Source of the DNA: Amycolatopsis alba DSM 44262
GTDB lineage: Bacteria > Actinomycetota > Actinomycetes > Mycobacteriales > Pseudonocardiaceae
Assembly (NCBI RefSeq): GCF_000384215.1
Contig: NZ_KB913032.1
Span: 9,695,605 to 9,759,604 of the forward strand
Direction: 5' to 3'
Length of the DNA stretch: 64,000 nucleotides
Of this stretch, positions 18,801-26,817 are shown one piece after another; positions within the stretch are counted from its first letter, which is position 1, and each line of letters starts with the position of its first letter. The position numbers and the translations under genes are program-made. Below the pieces are notes generated by a model. The model worked only from the letters and a program-made list of their open reading frames with translations, was not told where the DNA came from and searched no databases.

Positions 18801-20234
18801 GCGCAGGCCTGGTCAAACTGCCTGTCCACTATGGACCTGTCGGCGCGGCGCGCGCTTCGGTCGTACTCGCATTTCGCGCAACGGCTGGGCGGCAGAGGGA
18901 AACCCGCAGCGCGGAATCAGCGATCGGCCCGCTCTGCGATCACCGGAGCGAAGTCCGCAGTCCCAGCCTGGATCATGACGGTCGACGAAGTGGCAGATCT
19001 GTTCCCCGCCGAGCAGAACAGCTTCGACGTCGTGATCGTCGACGAGGCCAGCCAAGCTGAGCCGACATCACTGTTTCTGCTCTGGCTCGCACACCGGGTC
19101 ATCGTAGTGGGCGACGACAAGCAGTGCACCCCGTACATCACCCCGCGCGGACTGGACCCGGTGATCGCGCGCTTGAAGGCAGACTTTCCAGACCTCCCTG
19201 ACCATGTCCGAGAGATCCTGCTGCCAACCGGAAACCTCTACGACGTCCTGAGCACCGCCTTCCCCGCAGTAGTCCGACTCCGCGAGCACTTCCGGTGCAT
19301 GCCCGAGATCATCTCCTGGTCGTCAAAAGAGTTCTATGACAACGACCTCGTACCCTTGCGCCAGCACGGGGCAGACCGGCTCGAACCGGTGGAGATCCGT
19401 TTCGTTCCGGATGGCCAGACGACCGGTAGCTCCGAAACTCTCACCAACAGAGCCGAAGCCGTCCAGGTTGTCGATCTGCTGAGCGAATGCCTGGATGATC
19501 CGGCCTACGAGGGAAAGTCTTTCGGCGTGATCGCGATGCAAAGCGCCAAGCAGGTCAAGGTGATCGATCAGCTGATCCAGAAGCGGATACCCGCGTCAGA
19601 GATCGAGCTTCGAAACATCCGCGTTGGAGCCGCACAGAGCTTCCAGGGCGACGAACGCGACATCATGATCGTATCGACCGTCGCGGCGGGCCGGGCAAAG
19701 GCCATGCGCAACGACACGCGATACGACCGGCGCCTGAACGTCGCGGCCAGCCGGGCAAAGGACCAACTGCTGCTTGTGACCTCGCTCGGCGACAACCTCG
19801 ACAGTGAGGACATCCGACACCGGATGCTGAGCCACTACCAGGAACGGGAGGGCCCGCTCCGAGAACTCCTGGACGTTACACGCATGCCATCGGAACAGCT
19901 CGCGGCTCCGTTCCGGTCATTGTTCGTCCAGCAGGTCTACCTCGCGATTCGCCGCCGTGGCTACGCAGCGGAGCCGTATGTGGACATCGGCGGTCGTATG
20001 CTGGACATCGTAGTACGCGGTCAGGACCGGTCGTTGGTCGTCATGTGTGATGAGTACCGGAGGCGGGATGCCGACCATCGACGCCGTGATGACGACTCAC
20101 TGCGCGAGCTGAGCCGGGCGGGATGGCCATTCTGCCGAGTCGTGCACAGCCACTTCATCCTGGACCCCGAAGCGGCGCTGGACGTCGTCTGGCAAGCCCT
20201 GAACAAGGAAAAGATCGAGCTGGCGGAGGCGTGA
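15876..20234 (+). CDS. Giant SF1 helicase with C-terminal Vsr-like nuclease domain
   Basis: 1452 residues. Walker A QGPPGTGKTHTIANLL near 376-391, then a 650-residue mostly helical insert, Walker B VVIVDEASQAEP near 1050, GDDKQCTP (motif III), AAQSFQGDERDIMIVS near 1250 and NVAASRAKDQLLLV (motif VI). This is the AAA_11/AAA_12 (Dna2/Upf1-like) helicase pattern. The last 85 residues (GYAAEPYVDIGGRMLDIVVR, then the CDEYRR segment and RAGWPFCRVVHSHFILDP) match the Vsr/DUF559-like endonuclease fold often fused to such helicases, with the core Asp in MLDIVV. Start ATG; purine-rich site upstream. The next gene overlaps it by GTGA. A DNA or RNA helicase-nuclease in phage defence is the likely role. 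Confidence 0.85.
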   Translation: MRPNDPTARDKTSTLVEYLRDIAASTRADSRDLSSFEASWWLAELPQGVRVRSEPDSEGVLLAVDQVPLPPPPALPQELHSYIDRRQWQDQDVAEVGLSDELAAQVSDLDERTGLGAACRVALAARDSWLAAVERDRPQRQLYEQLLDVAGRLATRDDEFELLLCSGLVAGVDDADSRVYRHLIVKRMFARIERGHSSVVIGPIAEAPLTMEDRRFLAPVLGDRLGRADDIRKEIETSDLLPIDEGVGKWLAEWSGWLLPAAPPYHESAEPPPADCDDRLSVSASPALVFRQRDRSSVAGFLDQMLEKLRDLRTPVPQTLVQILHDLTPEEQEEWAAASGTPKLLGENPLFVKPYNQEQRLVLDRVRQDNGAVVQGPPGTGKTHTIANLLVAMLAEGLRVLVVSQREQPLSVLRNMLPPELQSMCVSLAGDKRGRTSALEACVRALSEFVASTTESQAAARVVACREQWNVAQRQVLAAEVDLSGSRESEHIEHPPIAPGYQGRLAEIASSVQAGRNRFGWVPPLPAAAPTICPLLPDELAELQNLLEAHPEGPHRADESVPPPEDVQSPDEIAQLFRNLELPAADPQVREIADRCVCVAPATLDQWLVDLDRVAEIVRHLDQRATSEPESWLDGAVRDMLAGNNLNAWLDLINRPPAAEQLFSRSRNPVLRDVQCHETDPTLLRELHEQAQILVQGLQNHRTVRTRLFRRLTVFGRDTALVRETCSYRQRELRTTEAAVAAYEVLDILATLTDLEHAWSFVVWLENSAGDPTNRLRWLAAAEAVLPMLAELGNTAVRLRGSLAETQLLVVLTSRDSWATFRSGARLAKHRLDVAKYMKYHGQLLTWWEHMAATAQAAPELTAVAKALRTRDSAAFRVAVETIGQARETISRHRRLRDLRSQLGEAHPDLLSALEKTSGDEAWAERFVVVADAWDWAVAERFVHTQYHPGRDAQGESELAAAKETLRGATEELAAAQAWSNCLSTMDLSARRALRSYSHFAQRLGGRGKPAARNQRSARSAITGAKSAVPAWIMTVDEVADLFPAEQNSFDVVIVDEASQAEPTSLFLLWLAHRVIVVGDDKQCTPYITPRGLDPVIARLKADFPDLPDHVREILLPTGNLYDVLSTAFPAVVRLREHFRCMPEIISWSSKEFYDNDLVPLRQHGADRLEPVEIRFVPDGQTTGSSETLTNRAEAVQVVDLLSECLDDPAYEGKSFGVIAMQSAKQVKVIDQLIQKRIPASEIELRNIRVGAAQSFQGDERDIMIVSTVAAGRAKAMRNDTRYDRRLNVAASRAKDQLLLVTSLGDNLDSEDIRHRMLSHYQEREGPLRELLDVTRMPSEQLAAPFRSLFVQQVYLAIRRRGYAAEPYVDIGGRMLDIVVRGQDRSLVVMCDEYRRRDADHRRRDDDSLRELSRAGWPFCRVVHSHFILDPEAALDVVWQALNKEKIELAEA

Positions 20235-21163
20235 ACGTGGACACCATCGACGAACAGACCTTGGTGGCGGTCGCGGACCTGATCTGTGGCGACGGCACCA
20301 TGTTCTACCGTAAGGGCAACGAACTGGCCGAGTTCTTCCGCCGTGCAGGATGGAAAGAGATCACCGCGTACGACGGGGACACCCGAAAATCCTGGACAGT
20401 GACCCATCTGCTGCGCCGACAGGACGAGCCCAACGCCATCGAGCGGATACTTACCCGGCTAGCGGACCCCCGTGACTACCCCCACGACCGCGAGTCCGCG
20501 AATGAGGTCCGAGACCGCCTGAACCTTCTGCTCGAAGTCGAGAACCTCCATGTCGAACTCGACGACGACCTTCGCCCGGTCATCAAGGCAGGCCGCGCCG
20601 CACCGAAATCCATACCCGAAGACATCAGCCGCCAGAAGTTGCAGTACTCCATCGAAGAGATCGTCACGGACCAAGCACTCGTGCCTTTGCTCAACCAACG
20701 CATCATCGAGATCGAGAAGTGCCGCGCGAACGGCTGCTACCTCGCCGCGATGATCCACCTCGGCGGCCTGGTGGAAGGACTGCTCATGGACGCCGCAGTG
20801 AGCCGTCCGATTCCGGACTCGATCTGGGACGAACCCGAGGCGAAAGCCGAGCGAGTGCGCCGCGCGCCTGCGGACAAGCTCACACTGCACTCACTGATAT
20901 ACGCCGCACACCGGCTCCGGTGGATCGACACCGACGTCTACCGGATCGTGGGCGGATTACGCAGTATCCGCAACCTGGTGCACCCGCACGCGCAACGCAA
21001 GTCGCCGGGCGACGTACCTGATGAGGATACCGTGGACATGTATTGGCCAGTCTTCATCGGAACAGTCAACGATCTGGGACGCACGAGGCCCGGCGAGTCC
21101 AGCGCACGTCAAGCGAGGCCGGCCGTGGATTCGGCAGGGCCGTGGGCACGCCGCAAACGCTGA
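20231..21163 (+). CDS. HEPN/Abi-like protein coupled to the helicase-nuclease
   Basis: 310 residues from the GTG at 20231 in a GTGA overlap with the helicase stop. The N-terminal 95 residues (LAEFFRRAGWKEITAYDG, ERILTRLADPRDY) resemble the small helical domain found at the N-terminus of several abortive-infection proteins. The C-terminal half (KCRANGCYLAAMIHLGGLVE to VGGLRSIRNLVHPHA) is a HEPN-type helical bundle; RSIRNLVH supplies an Arg-x6-His motif of the kind used by HEPN ribonucleases. It may be the RNase effector or a regulatory partner of the helicase. A disordered Arg/Pro-rich tail follows. Confidence 0.7.
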   Translation: MNVDTIDEQTLVAVADLICGDGTMFYRKGNELAEFFRRAGWKEITAYDGDTRKSWTVTHLLRRQDEPNAIERILTRLADPRDYPHDRESANEVRDRLNLLLEVENLHVELDDDLRPVIKAGRAAPKSIPEDISRQKLQYSIEEIVTDQALVPLLNQRIIEIEKCRANGCYLAAMIHLGGLVEGLLMDAAVSRPIPDSIWDEPEAKAERVRRAPADKLTLHSLIYAAHRLRWIDTDVYRIVGGLRSIRNLVHPHAQRKSPGDVPDEDTVDMYWPVFIGTVNDLGRTRPGESSARQARPAVDSAGPWARRKR

Positions 21164-21362
21164 GACAAGCCACCCTTCCCTCACGACCATTGGAGCATCC
21201 CCTCGTCATTGGCTGCCGGGCGCTTCTCGCCGTAGGGAAGTTCGGTTTAGCGGGCGTAGGCGTCCAGTCGTTCAGCGACCTCGGTGAGCATCTCGGTCAT
21301 GCTTCCCCCGGTGGGTTGCGCTGAAGCCGTCTCCGGGAACCATTGTCATGATCGCGCCGTGA

Positions 21363-21635
21363 TCACTGCAAGCCGGTGAGCTTCCGGACGTCTTCAATGA
21401 CCACCCTGGGAACCCGTGCGCCCAGTTCGCCACGCTCGGTGCGAGACCGACCACCACTGTGATCGATGTCGGCGACGAAACGCGGATGCGGGCCGACGGC
21501 GCAGTCACTTTCCGGCAGCGACTCAGAACCGTCGGCGGATACACCTTCGTCGAACTCGAAGACGAGCCCAGCAATCGACGACGCAGTCTCCGCAGCCTGC
21601 TCGCGCGACCATGAAAGCTGCTCAACGGTTGCCAT
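21363..21635 (-). CDS. Small hypothetical protein
   Basis: 90 residues (MATVEQLSWSREQAAETASS, IAGLVFEFDEGVSADG, then a charged tail ending VVIEDVRKLTGLQ). It has a plausible amphipathic start and balanced composition, unlike the shadows around it, but no strong ribosome site and no known domain. It lies divergent from lsr2, with its start 120 bp from the lsr2 start. Confidence 0.4.
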   Translation of the reverse strand: MATVEQLSWSREQAAETASSIAGLVFEFDEGVSADGSESLPESDCAVGPHPRFVADIDHSGGRSRTERGELGARVPRVVIEDVRKLTGLQ

Positions 21636-21758
21636 CTGACGCCACGCAACACCACCGCACCGATGCCGTCTCCATGACGGACACTTCATACACCTAGAAT
21701 TATTGACACTGCGCCAATCCGAGGCGGCGTGGCATTGACCTAGCGGAAGGCACTTTCG

Positions 21759-22178
21759 ATGGCACAAAAGGTATCCGTCCAGATCGTCGACGACATCGAC
21801 GGTGGCGAAGCCACCCAGACCGTGCCCTTCGCACTCGACGGCGTCACCTACGAGATCGACCTCTCCGACGACAACGCCGGTGCCCTGCGCGACGAGCTCG
21901 AGCGCTTCATCGACGCCAGCAGGCGAGTCGGCGGACGCAAGGTGAAGGTTGCAACCGGACAGTCCACCGCAGCCGATGGTACGGCGAAGACAACCGACCG
22001 CGAACGCAACCAACAGGTCCGCGCCTGGGCATCGGCCAACGGTTACGCGATCGCCGAACGCGGCCGCATTCCCAACGAGATCTACGAAGCGTTCGACAAC
22101 GCCGAATCTGCCCTCGCCGAACCGGTCACCGAAGAAGCCCCTGTCAAGCGTAAGCGTGCACCACGCAAGAAGTCCTGA
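21759..22178 (+). CDS. lsr2: Lsr2-family nucleoid-associated protein
   Basis: 139 residues, a typical Lsr2 length. N-terminal dimerisation region (QKVSVQIVDDIDGGEA, FALDGVTYEIDLS), a basic linker, and the C-terminal DNA-binding domain (QQVRAWASANGYAIAERG followed by RIPNEIYEAF) with the RGR hook that enters the minor groove. Lsr2 bridges AT-rich DNA and silences foreign genes in actinobacteria. The C-terminus ends in a Lys/Arg/Ala tail. Actinomycetes usually carry a core copy elsewhere, so this one on a defence island may be an accessory silencer. Followed by a strong hairpin. Confidence 0.93.
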   Translation: MAQKVSVQIVDDIDGGEATQTVPFALDGVTYEIDLSDDNAGALRDELERFIDASRRVGGRKVKVATGQSTAADGTAKTTDRERNQQVRAWASANGYAIAERGRIPNEIYEAFDNAESALAEPVTEEAPVKRKRAPRKKS

Positions 22179-22193
22179 ACCGCCCGATCGCGA

Positions 22194-22238
22194 CCTTGAC
22201 GTCCCTCCCCTCGATTCACGCGGACAGGGACGTCAAGG
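22194..22238 (+). terminator. Terminator stem-loop after lsr2
   Basis: CCTTGACGTCCCT (22194-22206) pairs perfectly with AGGGACGTCAAGG (22226-22238) around a 19-nt loop, 16 bp after the lsr2 stop. Confidence 0.75.
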
Positions 22239-22323
22239 GCGCGCAAACCGTCGCAGAAATCGGTGCGCCGCGCACAGGGTCGTCGAACACATCCGGCTCC
22301 CTCTTGGACGTGGCGCACACGGC

Positions 22324-22494
22324 CTACCCCTGCGGCGACAAATGGCCCAGGACTTCGCGCACTCGGACGAAACCACTCACGACCGCGTCGGCGATCGGCC
22401 TGGACGGCCTGATGAGCAGCTCGTCCTGGCCGTCCAGACCGGTCAAGGGCTTCGGCTCCTCAGCGTTCTCCACGCCGGACATCATGTCGGTCAT
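22324..22494 (-). CDS. Small hypothetical protein
   Basis: 56 residues from the ATG at 22494, behind GGAAGAAG; a start at 22512 would add six residues. Acidic N-terminus, then LTGLDGQDELLIRPSRPIAD and SGFVRVREVLGHLSPQG. No known domain or membrane segment. The composition looks like a real protein but evidence is limited to codon pattern. It converges on the lsr2 terminator. Confidence 0.4.
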   Translation of the reverse strand: MTDMMSGVENAEEPKPLTGLDGQDELLIRPSRPIADAVVSGFVRVREVLGHLSPQG

Positions 22495-22640
22495 CAGGTG
22501 CACTTCTTCCATGATCGGGATTTACACCGCTCGTTTTCCCGGCCGGGACACCCCTGTCCTGTCTCGTTGCATCTGATGCCTGCTTCCTCGCGCGACCTGC
22601 GTGGACTCAGTTTGATTAAGACCAGCGCTGGCGGTTGGTC

Positions 22641-22937
22641 TCACTGAATGTGGTTCCTGCGGAACTGGTCTGGGTCGACGATCGCCCAGGCCAGTGCGAC
22701 GGCGGCCCTGTCCATCTCGGAGACCCGGCCGAGAATCTTGGCCGCGTCCCAGCCGCGGACTTCGTACCGTGCGAGGTTGGCCGCGGCGGCGGCGAGCAGG
22801 TCGGCGATCGGGCCGACGTTGACGGCACGGGGCTGCGCACTGTCGACTGCGGTCTGCAGCTCGAAGTGGCCGTCGTTGCGAACTCGGCTGGCCGCGTGAC
22901 GCAGCAGCTCGGACAAGGCGTGCTCGGTCGAGGTCAT
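22641..22937 (-). CDS. Small hypothetical helical protein
   Basis: 98 residues from an ATG that overlaps the stop of the preceding gene (ATGA). Mostly helical with Ala-rich segments (ALSELLRHAASRVRNDGHFE, IADLLAAAAANLARYE) and a C-terminal MDRAAVALAWAIVDPDQ. No known domain. It pairs with a truncated winged-helix-like gene and together they diverge from the Schlafen-like gene, suggesting a small regulatory or toxin-antitoxin-like unit; this is inference. Confidence 0.55.
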   Translation of the reverse strand: MTSTEHALSELLRHAASRVRNDGHFELQTAVDSAQPRAVNVGPIADLLAAAAANLARYEVRGWDAAKILGRVSEMDRAAVALAWAIVDPDQFRRNHIQ

Positions 22938-23161
22938 AGTGCTCCGTTCTGCGTGGCTGAACGCTCGACATGGAGGGCGCTCCACCGTCGGGCGAGCTCG
23001 GCGGTGGCCGGCTCGGTCAGCGAGGCGTGGCATAAGGCCCAGTAGTTCACGCGCCCCGCCGGCAACTCGGCCAGCTGGAACTGCTCGACGAAGGCGCGCC
23101 CGGCGTCGGTGAGCAGGATCTGCGGTGCATCGTCGGCGCCCGGCTCGGGCGCGGACTGCAC
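22934..23161 (-). CDS. Winged-helix-like protein, N-terminus uncertain or lost
   Basis: 75 residues from a GTG at 23161. The frame remains open upstream with protein-like sequence (ADRGEKLLGFNDYLAGAERL) but contains no good start before it collides with the divergent Schlafen-like gene. PQILLTDAGRAFVEQFQ resembles the wing and last helix of a winged-helix repressor. The first DNA-binding helices may be missing, so the gene could be 5'-truncated. Its stop overlaps the start of the next small gene. Confidence 0.45.
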   Translation of the reverse strand: MQSAPEPGADDAPQILLTDAGRAFVEQFQLAELPAGRVNYWALCHASLTEPATAELARRWSALHVERSATQNGAL

Positions 23162-23285
23162 CAGGCCGAGGCGCTCTGCGCCGGCGAGGTAGTCGTTGAA
23201 CCCCAGCAGCTTCTCGCCGCGATCAGCTGACCCGGCGATTCGCGCCGACGGTGCCCCGGCGAGCCTGGCCCTGGGGGCGCGCGGG

Positions 23286-25155
23286 ATGATGACGCGCGTG
23301 ACAGCTTCCGGCCTGCAACGCGCACGGCAGGCTCTTCAGCGGGGCGACGCCGAGGCGCTGCTTGGCGAGCGGGAATGCGCCTGGCTCGACGTGAAAGAGC
23401 GCATCTATCTGCTCGACAAGCCCAAAGGTTCCGAAGAGCTCGCCAAGGACGTCGCAGCGTTCGCGAACACTCCGCACGGCGGCCTGCTGGTGGTGGGGTT
23501 CGCCGCGAGGAAGGAACACGGCGAAGAGATCGTCGACGCCCTCCACCCGATTCCACGCGCGCTGGTCAACCTCGACCAGTACCGCCAGGTCATCGCCACG
23601 CGGGTGCTGCCCGCGCTGCGCGATGTGACCGTTGACTGGATCGACTGCGGAAACGACACGGGCGTGCTGGTCATCTACATCCCGGCCCAGCCTCGCTCGA
23701 GCCAGCTGTTCGCCGTGCCTGCGCCGACCGGGAACACCGAGGTGAGCAAGAGCGCTGTCGGTGTCCCGGTCCGCCGCGGCGACGGCACGACATGGCTGCG
23801 GCCGCACGAGATCCAGCACTTCATCGGGCTGGGCTACGCCAACTCCGGAGACGGGGCCGACAAGCTGGCCGCCGCGCTCGCGGCCATCCAGGCCCCCCGT
23901 GAAGAACAGCCGAAGTACATCGTCGGCGGAGGAGCGCGGCTGGACCGGAATTCTCAAGCAGGCCGTCAACGATTTCGCTGAGCAAGGCGTGACACTCGGC
24001 GACCCGGTCTCCGAGACCGACCTGATCGGCCCCGGCGTGGCCCAGCACTTCCAGGCACCGGGGCGGCAGTCCGGCTGGGTGCTGTGCGCCCAGCCCCGGT
24101 ACCAGCCCGTCGCGGTCGCCGAGGACATCTGGCAGGCGCTGCGCGAGCAAGGCTGTGGCGCTCCGGACGGCGACGTGCTCGGCGCGCTAGGATTTCCCGT
24201 TGGAGATCCCGCAGCCACGACTGTCGTCGACCAGGACGTCACGGCGGTGCCCTTGGCAGGCGGCCGCTGGGGTCGCGGTCGGCTGGTGCGCGACCCCGAC
24301 TCGGGTGGGCGGGACTGGCGGTGGGAACCCGACCCGGTCGTTAGCACGACGATGTCGGCTGCCTCGCGTAACTGGACAGGTTCGCCGAACCCGCCGCAGC
24401 TGCGGGCGCGCGTGCTGGCGATCCTGCCGTTCGCCGACGCCGATACCTCCAGGATCACCCCCGACCGATTGGCCGAGGTGCTCCCAAGGGTGCCGTCCAG
24501 TGCGCTGGCCGAGTTCGTCACGAACCTGTCGCGCCGGCGCGGCAGCAAGTTGCCCTGGGGCGTGTGGCGGGCGGGCGGCAACGGCAATGCCAGCGACCGA
24601 CTCAGCCACACCTTCGAGATCACCGGGCCGGACGGAGAGCTGGCGTTGTCGGCTGAGATGATGATGACGCTGCCGCCGGCGTCGCGGAGTTCCGCGGTCA
24701 TCACCTGCACCGAGGTGCGGGTCGAGAACTTCGGCGCTTGGGACAAGGCCATAGGTTATCCCGAGCAGGATTTGCGCTGGCCGATGGACGAGCTGATCGA
24801 GTTCTTCGTGGCGGCCTGGGACATCGCAACCGACCTGCTACCGCAGCTGATCGACGGCGTCACGAACGGCGCCTCGACGAGGTTTCACTGGGCCGGTGTT
24901 CCGCAGGTCGAGCTGTCGATCGGCGTTGAGTCGCGACACGACCAGCAGGCCACGTACCAGCTGGTGCTGGCCGACGTCCTCGACCTTGCCGCCTTGGGGC
25001 CGACCGATCGCCCCGATCAGCTGACCGAGCTGTTCGTTTCAGTGTCCTCGGTGCCGGGAATGGACGCGGAGTCGCGACGTCGCCTGATCCGGCTGGCGTT
25101 GGTGGAGATGGCGCACCGTTTTGGGTTCATGCAGGTTCGGGAAAACACGTTCTGA
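23286..25155 (+). pseudogene. Second AlbA_2/Schlafen-like protein, split by a frameshift
   Basis: The first frame (23286-23981) begins MMTRVTASGLQRARQALQRG and holds an AlbA_2 domain: ECAWLDVKERIYLL, ELAKDVAAFANTPHGGLLVV, GVPVRRGDGTTWLR. The second frame (open from 23761, natural from about 23935, ending 25155) continues ILKQAVNDFAEQGV and adds about 400 residues of unrecognised alpha/beta sequence ending in MAHRFGFMQVRENTF. Homology-like continuity across 23935 implies one ancestral protein of about 620 residues broken by a single base change, unless a sequencing error is responsible. Nucleic-acid-binding role expected from the domain; the C-terminal part has no assigned function. Confidence 0.65.
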
Positions 25156-25299
25156 CCAGCGACGCCAAACGCGTGTGGGAATCGGGCTTGGCCCTCCACC
25201 TGGAGGGCCACGGCGACGCTCGGCGGCCAGCCGGGACGACGAGAGGCCGGGCCTGAGCAGCGTGTCCGAGCAAGGCACAAGCCCACGCCTTCATCAGCA

Positions 25300-25450
25300 G
25301 GCGGAGGAACGCCGCCTGCGGGGAGCACTTCGGTTTCGGTGGTGGCGCGTCGGTACACGTCGGATCATCCCCGCGACTGCGGGGAGCACTTGGTTCGCCA
25401 GTCCTGTCCCTGCGCGGCCATCGGATCATCCCCGTGCCTGCGGGGAGCAC
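25300..25450 (-). CRISPR. Orphan mini-array, type I-E-like: three repeats, two spacers
   Basis: Two near-identical 29-bp repeats lie at 25361-25389 and 25422-25450; they share CGGATCATCCCCG at the left and CTGCGGGGAGCAC at the right and differ at only two inner bases. A third, degenerate repeat at 25300-25328 keeps only the CTGCGGGGAGCAC end. Both spacers are exactly 32 bp (25329-25360, 25390-25421). On the minus strand the repeat reads GTGCTCCCCGC...GGGGATGATCCG, the actinobacterial type I-E consensus. The degenerate copy marks the leader-distal end, so the leader should lie right of 25450. No cas gene is in the window. Confidence 0.9.
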
Positions 25451-25976
25451 ACTTACTGACCTGGGATGATAGCGCACCCTCAGACCAATCTGCTTCGGTT
25501 TACATGTGAAGATCCTGAGGTAGGCGGCTTCCAAGAGCACCGCGAACTGCAAACCTGGAGCACAACATCGGTTGTACCAGTGCTCGACTATGTCGGACCG
25601 CATCAACAAGACCGCAGCTTGCTCCAGCCGACCAGCAGAGTCTCGAACATCACGGGTCAGCGCCTGCTTGGACCTGACTGACTGAGGCGTGTGTCAGGAG
25701 CTCGAGCAAAGCGAGAACCGGCGCCCTGCGTTGGAAGGCGAGCCTCCCTACGGCTCGCACGGCCGACCGTAGGTGCAAACCAGGCGGGCGAGCTTTCAAG
25801 CCCAGCACGATCACCACGGGTCAGATCCCGGTGGATCGCCCGCTGCACGGTCACCAAGCTCGGCACCACCCAGGCAACGGCGCAATAGATCCCTGCGACG
25901 AGCCTGTTCCAACCACGCTGCCAGGGCCCGGCATGACCAGCATGGCCACGCACCCATCCACGGCCGCCACGCAACC
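25451..25976. other. Possible CRISPR leader and an unassigned structured stretch
   Basis: 25451-25530 adjoins the leader end of the array and is AT-richer, as expected of a leader. Further right, around 25690-25775, there are several short stems: GGCGAGCC with GGCTCGC (25738-25758) and, mutually exclusive with it, CCTACGG with CCGTAGG (25747-25773). No open frame here has a convincing protein pattern. I cannot name an RNA family. Confidence 0.4.
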
Positions 25977-26210
25977 CTACGTACCCACACCAGTACCGAA
26001 CCCGCCGGACAGGTCGGCGAGCACCGAAAGAGCACGGTTCAGCATGCTGACGACGACGTCGCCGTGGACCCCGGCCTGATCGCCGGGCCTGAGGCCAGCC
26101 CGCCAGTCCGCGGCCGGGTGATCGTCATGCTCGTCGACGGAGGCGAAGCCTCGGATCTCGGCGACCTTGCGGTGTCCGATGTGGACGTCGGATGTGACGC
26201 GGACGGTCAA
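25977..26210 (-). pseudogene. Metallophosphoesterase N-terminal fragment
   Basis: The frame from a TTG at 26210 begins TVRVTSDVHIGHRKVAEIRG, matching the SD-x-H-x-GH metal motif of calcineurin-like phosphoesterases, followed by SVDEHD and a decayed GDQ..GDV segment (PGDQAGVHGDVVVSML). After about 65 residues similarity ends and the frame stops, so the catalytic GNHD block is missing. A remnant with no expected activity. Confidence 0.6.
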
Positions 26211-26273
26211 AGTCAGGACGTCTGCGAGAAGTCAGGAGGATGCTCAGTTCCTATCGGCCAGTCGCCGGGGTGT

Positions 26274-26519
26274 TCAACGTTGACGCCGCCGGGATGCCGC
26301 GGCTTTCACCCATGTAGTGCCAGTCGCCGCGCCGAGTACGGAAAGTGTTACTACCGGATCAGCGACTACTGCCACGACGACAATCCCCGTTATGCCCACG
26401 AGCAGAAAGACCAGCGCCCAGCCGGGGCCAGGCACGAGGTGGAAAAGCCATCGCCACACGGGCGGGGCGTCGAGGGTAGCACCCTGCGTCCTTTTTGACG
26501 GGGGCGTCTTGGCGGTCAT
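26274..26519 (-). CDS. Small membrane protein
   Basis: 81 residues, ATG start. Two adjacent hydrophobic helices (WALVFLLVGITGIVVVAVVA and VVTLSVLGAATGTTW), a Lys/Thr-rich cytoplasmic N-terminus and a basic tail AAASRRRQR. No recognised domain. It stands alone between the phosphoesterase and CHAT fragments, so it may itself be a leftover of a larger locus. Confidence 0.5.
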   Translation of the reverse strand: MTAKTPPSKRTQGATLDAPPVWRWLFHLVPGPGWALVFLLVGITGIVVVAVVADPVVTLSVLGAATGTTWVKAAASRRRQR

Positions 26520-26817
26520 GGTATACAGGATGCCCGATTAATACAGAAGATAATACAAAAAGCACCCGCAGTTTTCGCGACGTCAATTCTTTCCTGCTAA
26601 GACGTACGCCCAGGTGATAGATGGCGAGCATCACTCGATCGAGGGTATCCTGGTTCACGGAACGGGCACCGGCGTAGCAGGGGCATCGAGGCGTCTACGC
26701 CCCTTCCCTTTCGGGTCAACGAATCCTGCGCGGTGGAGATCGTCCAGGCGCGGTTGATGATGGCGTGGCTGGTGCCGAGTGAGGACTTCGCCACGCAGGC
26801 CTGGACGCCGAACAGCT

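Noticed and set aside
21363..22013. 216-residue minus-strand reading of the lsr2 region
   Set aside because: All but the last 90 residues are antisense to lsr2; only the 21363-21635 part was kept as tentative.
22196..22576. 126-residue plus-strand open frame after lsr2
   Set aside because: It begins inside the lsr2 terminator and has a Ser/Thr/Arg-rich shadow composition.
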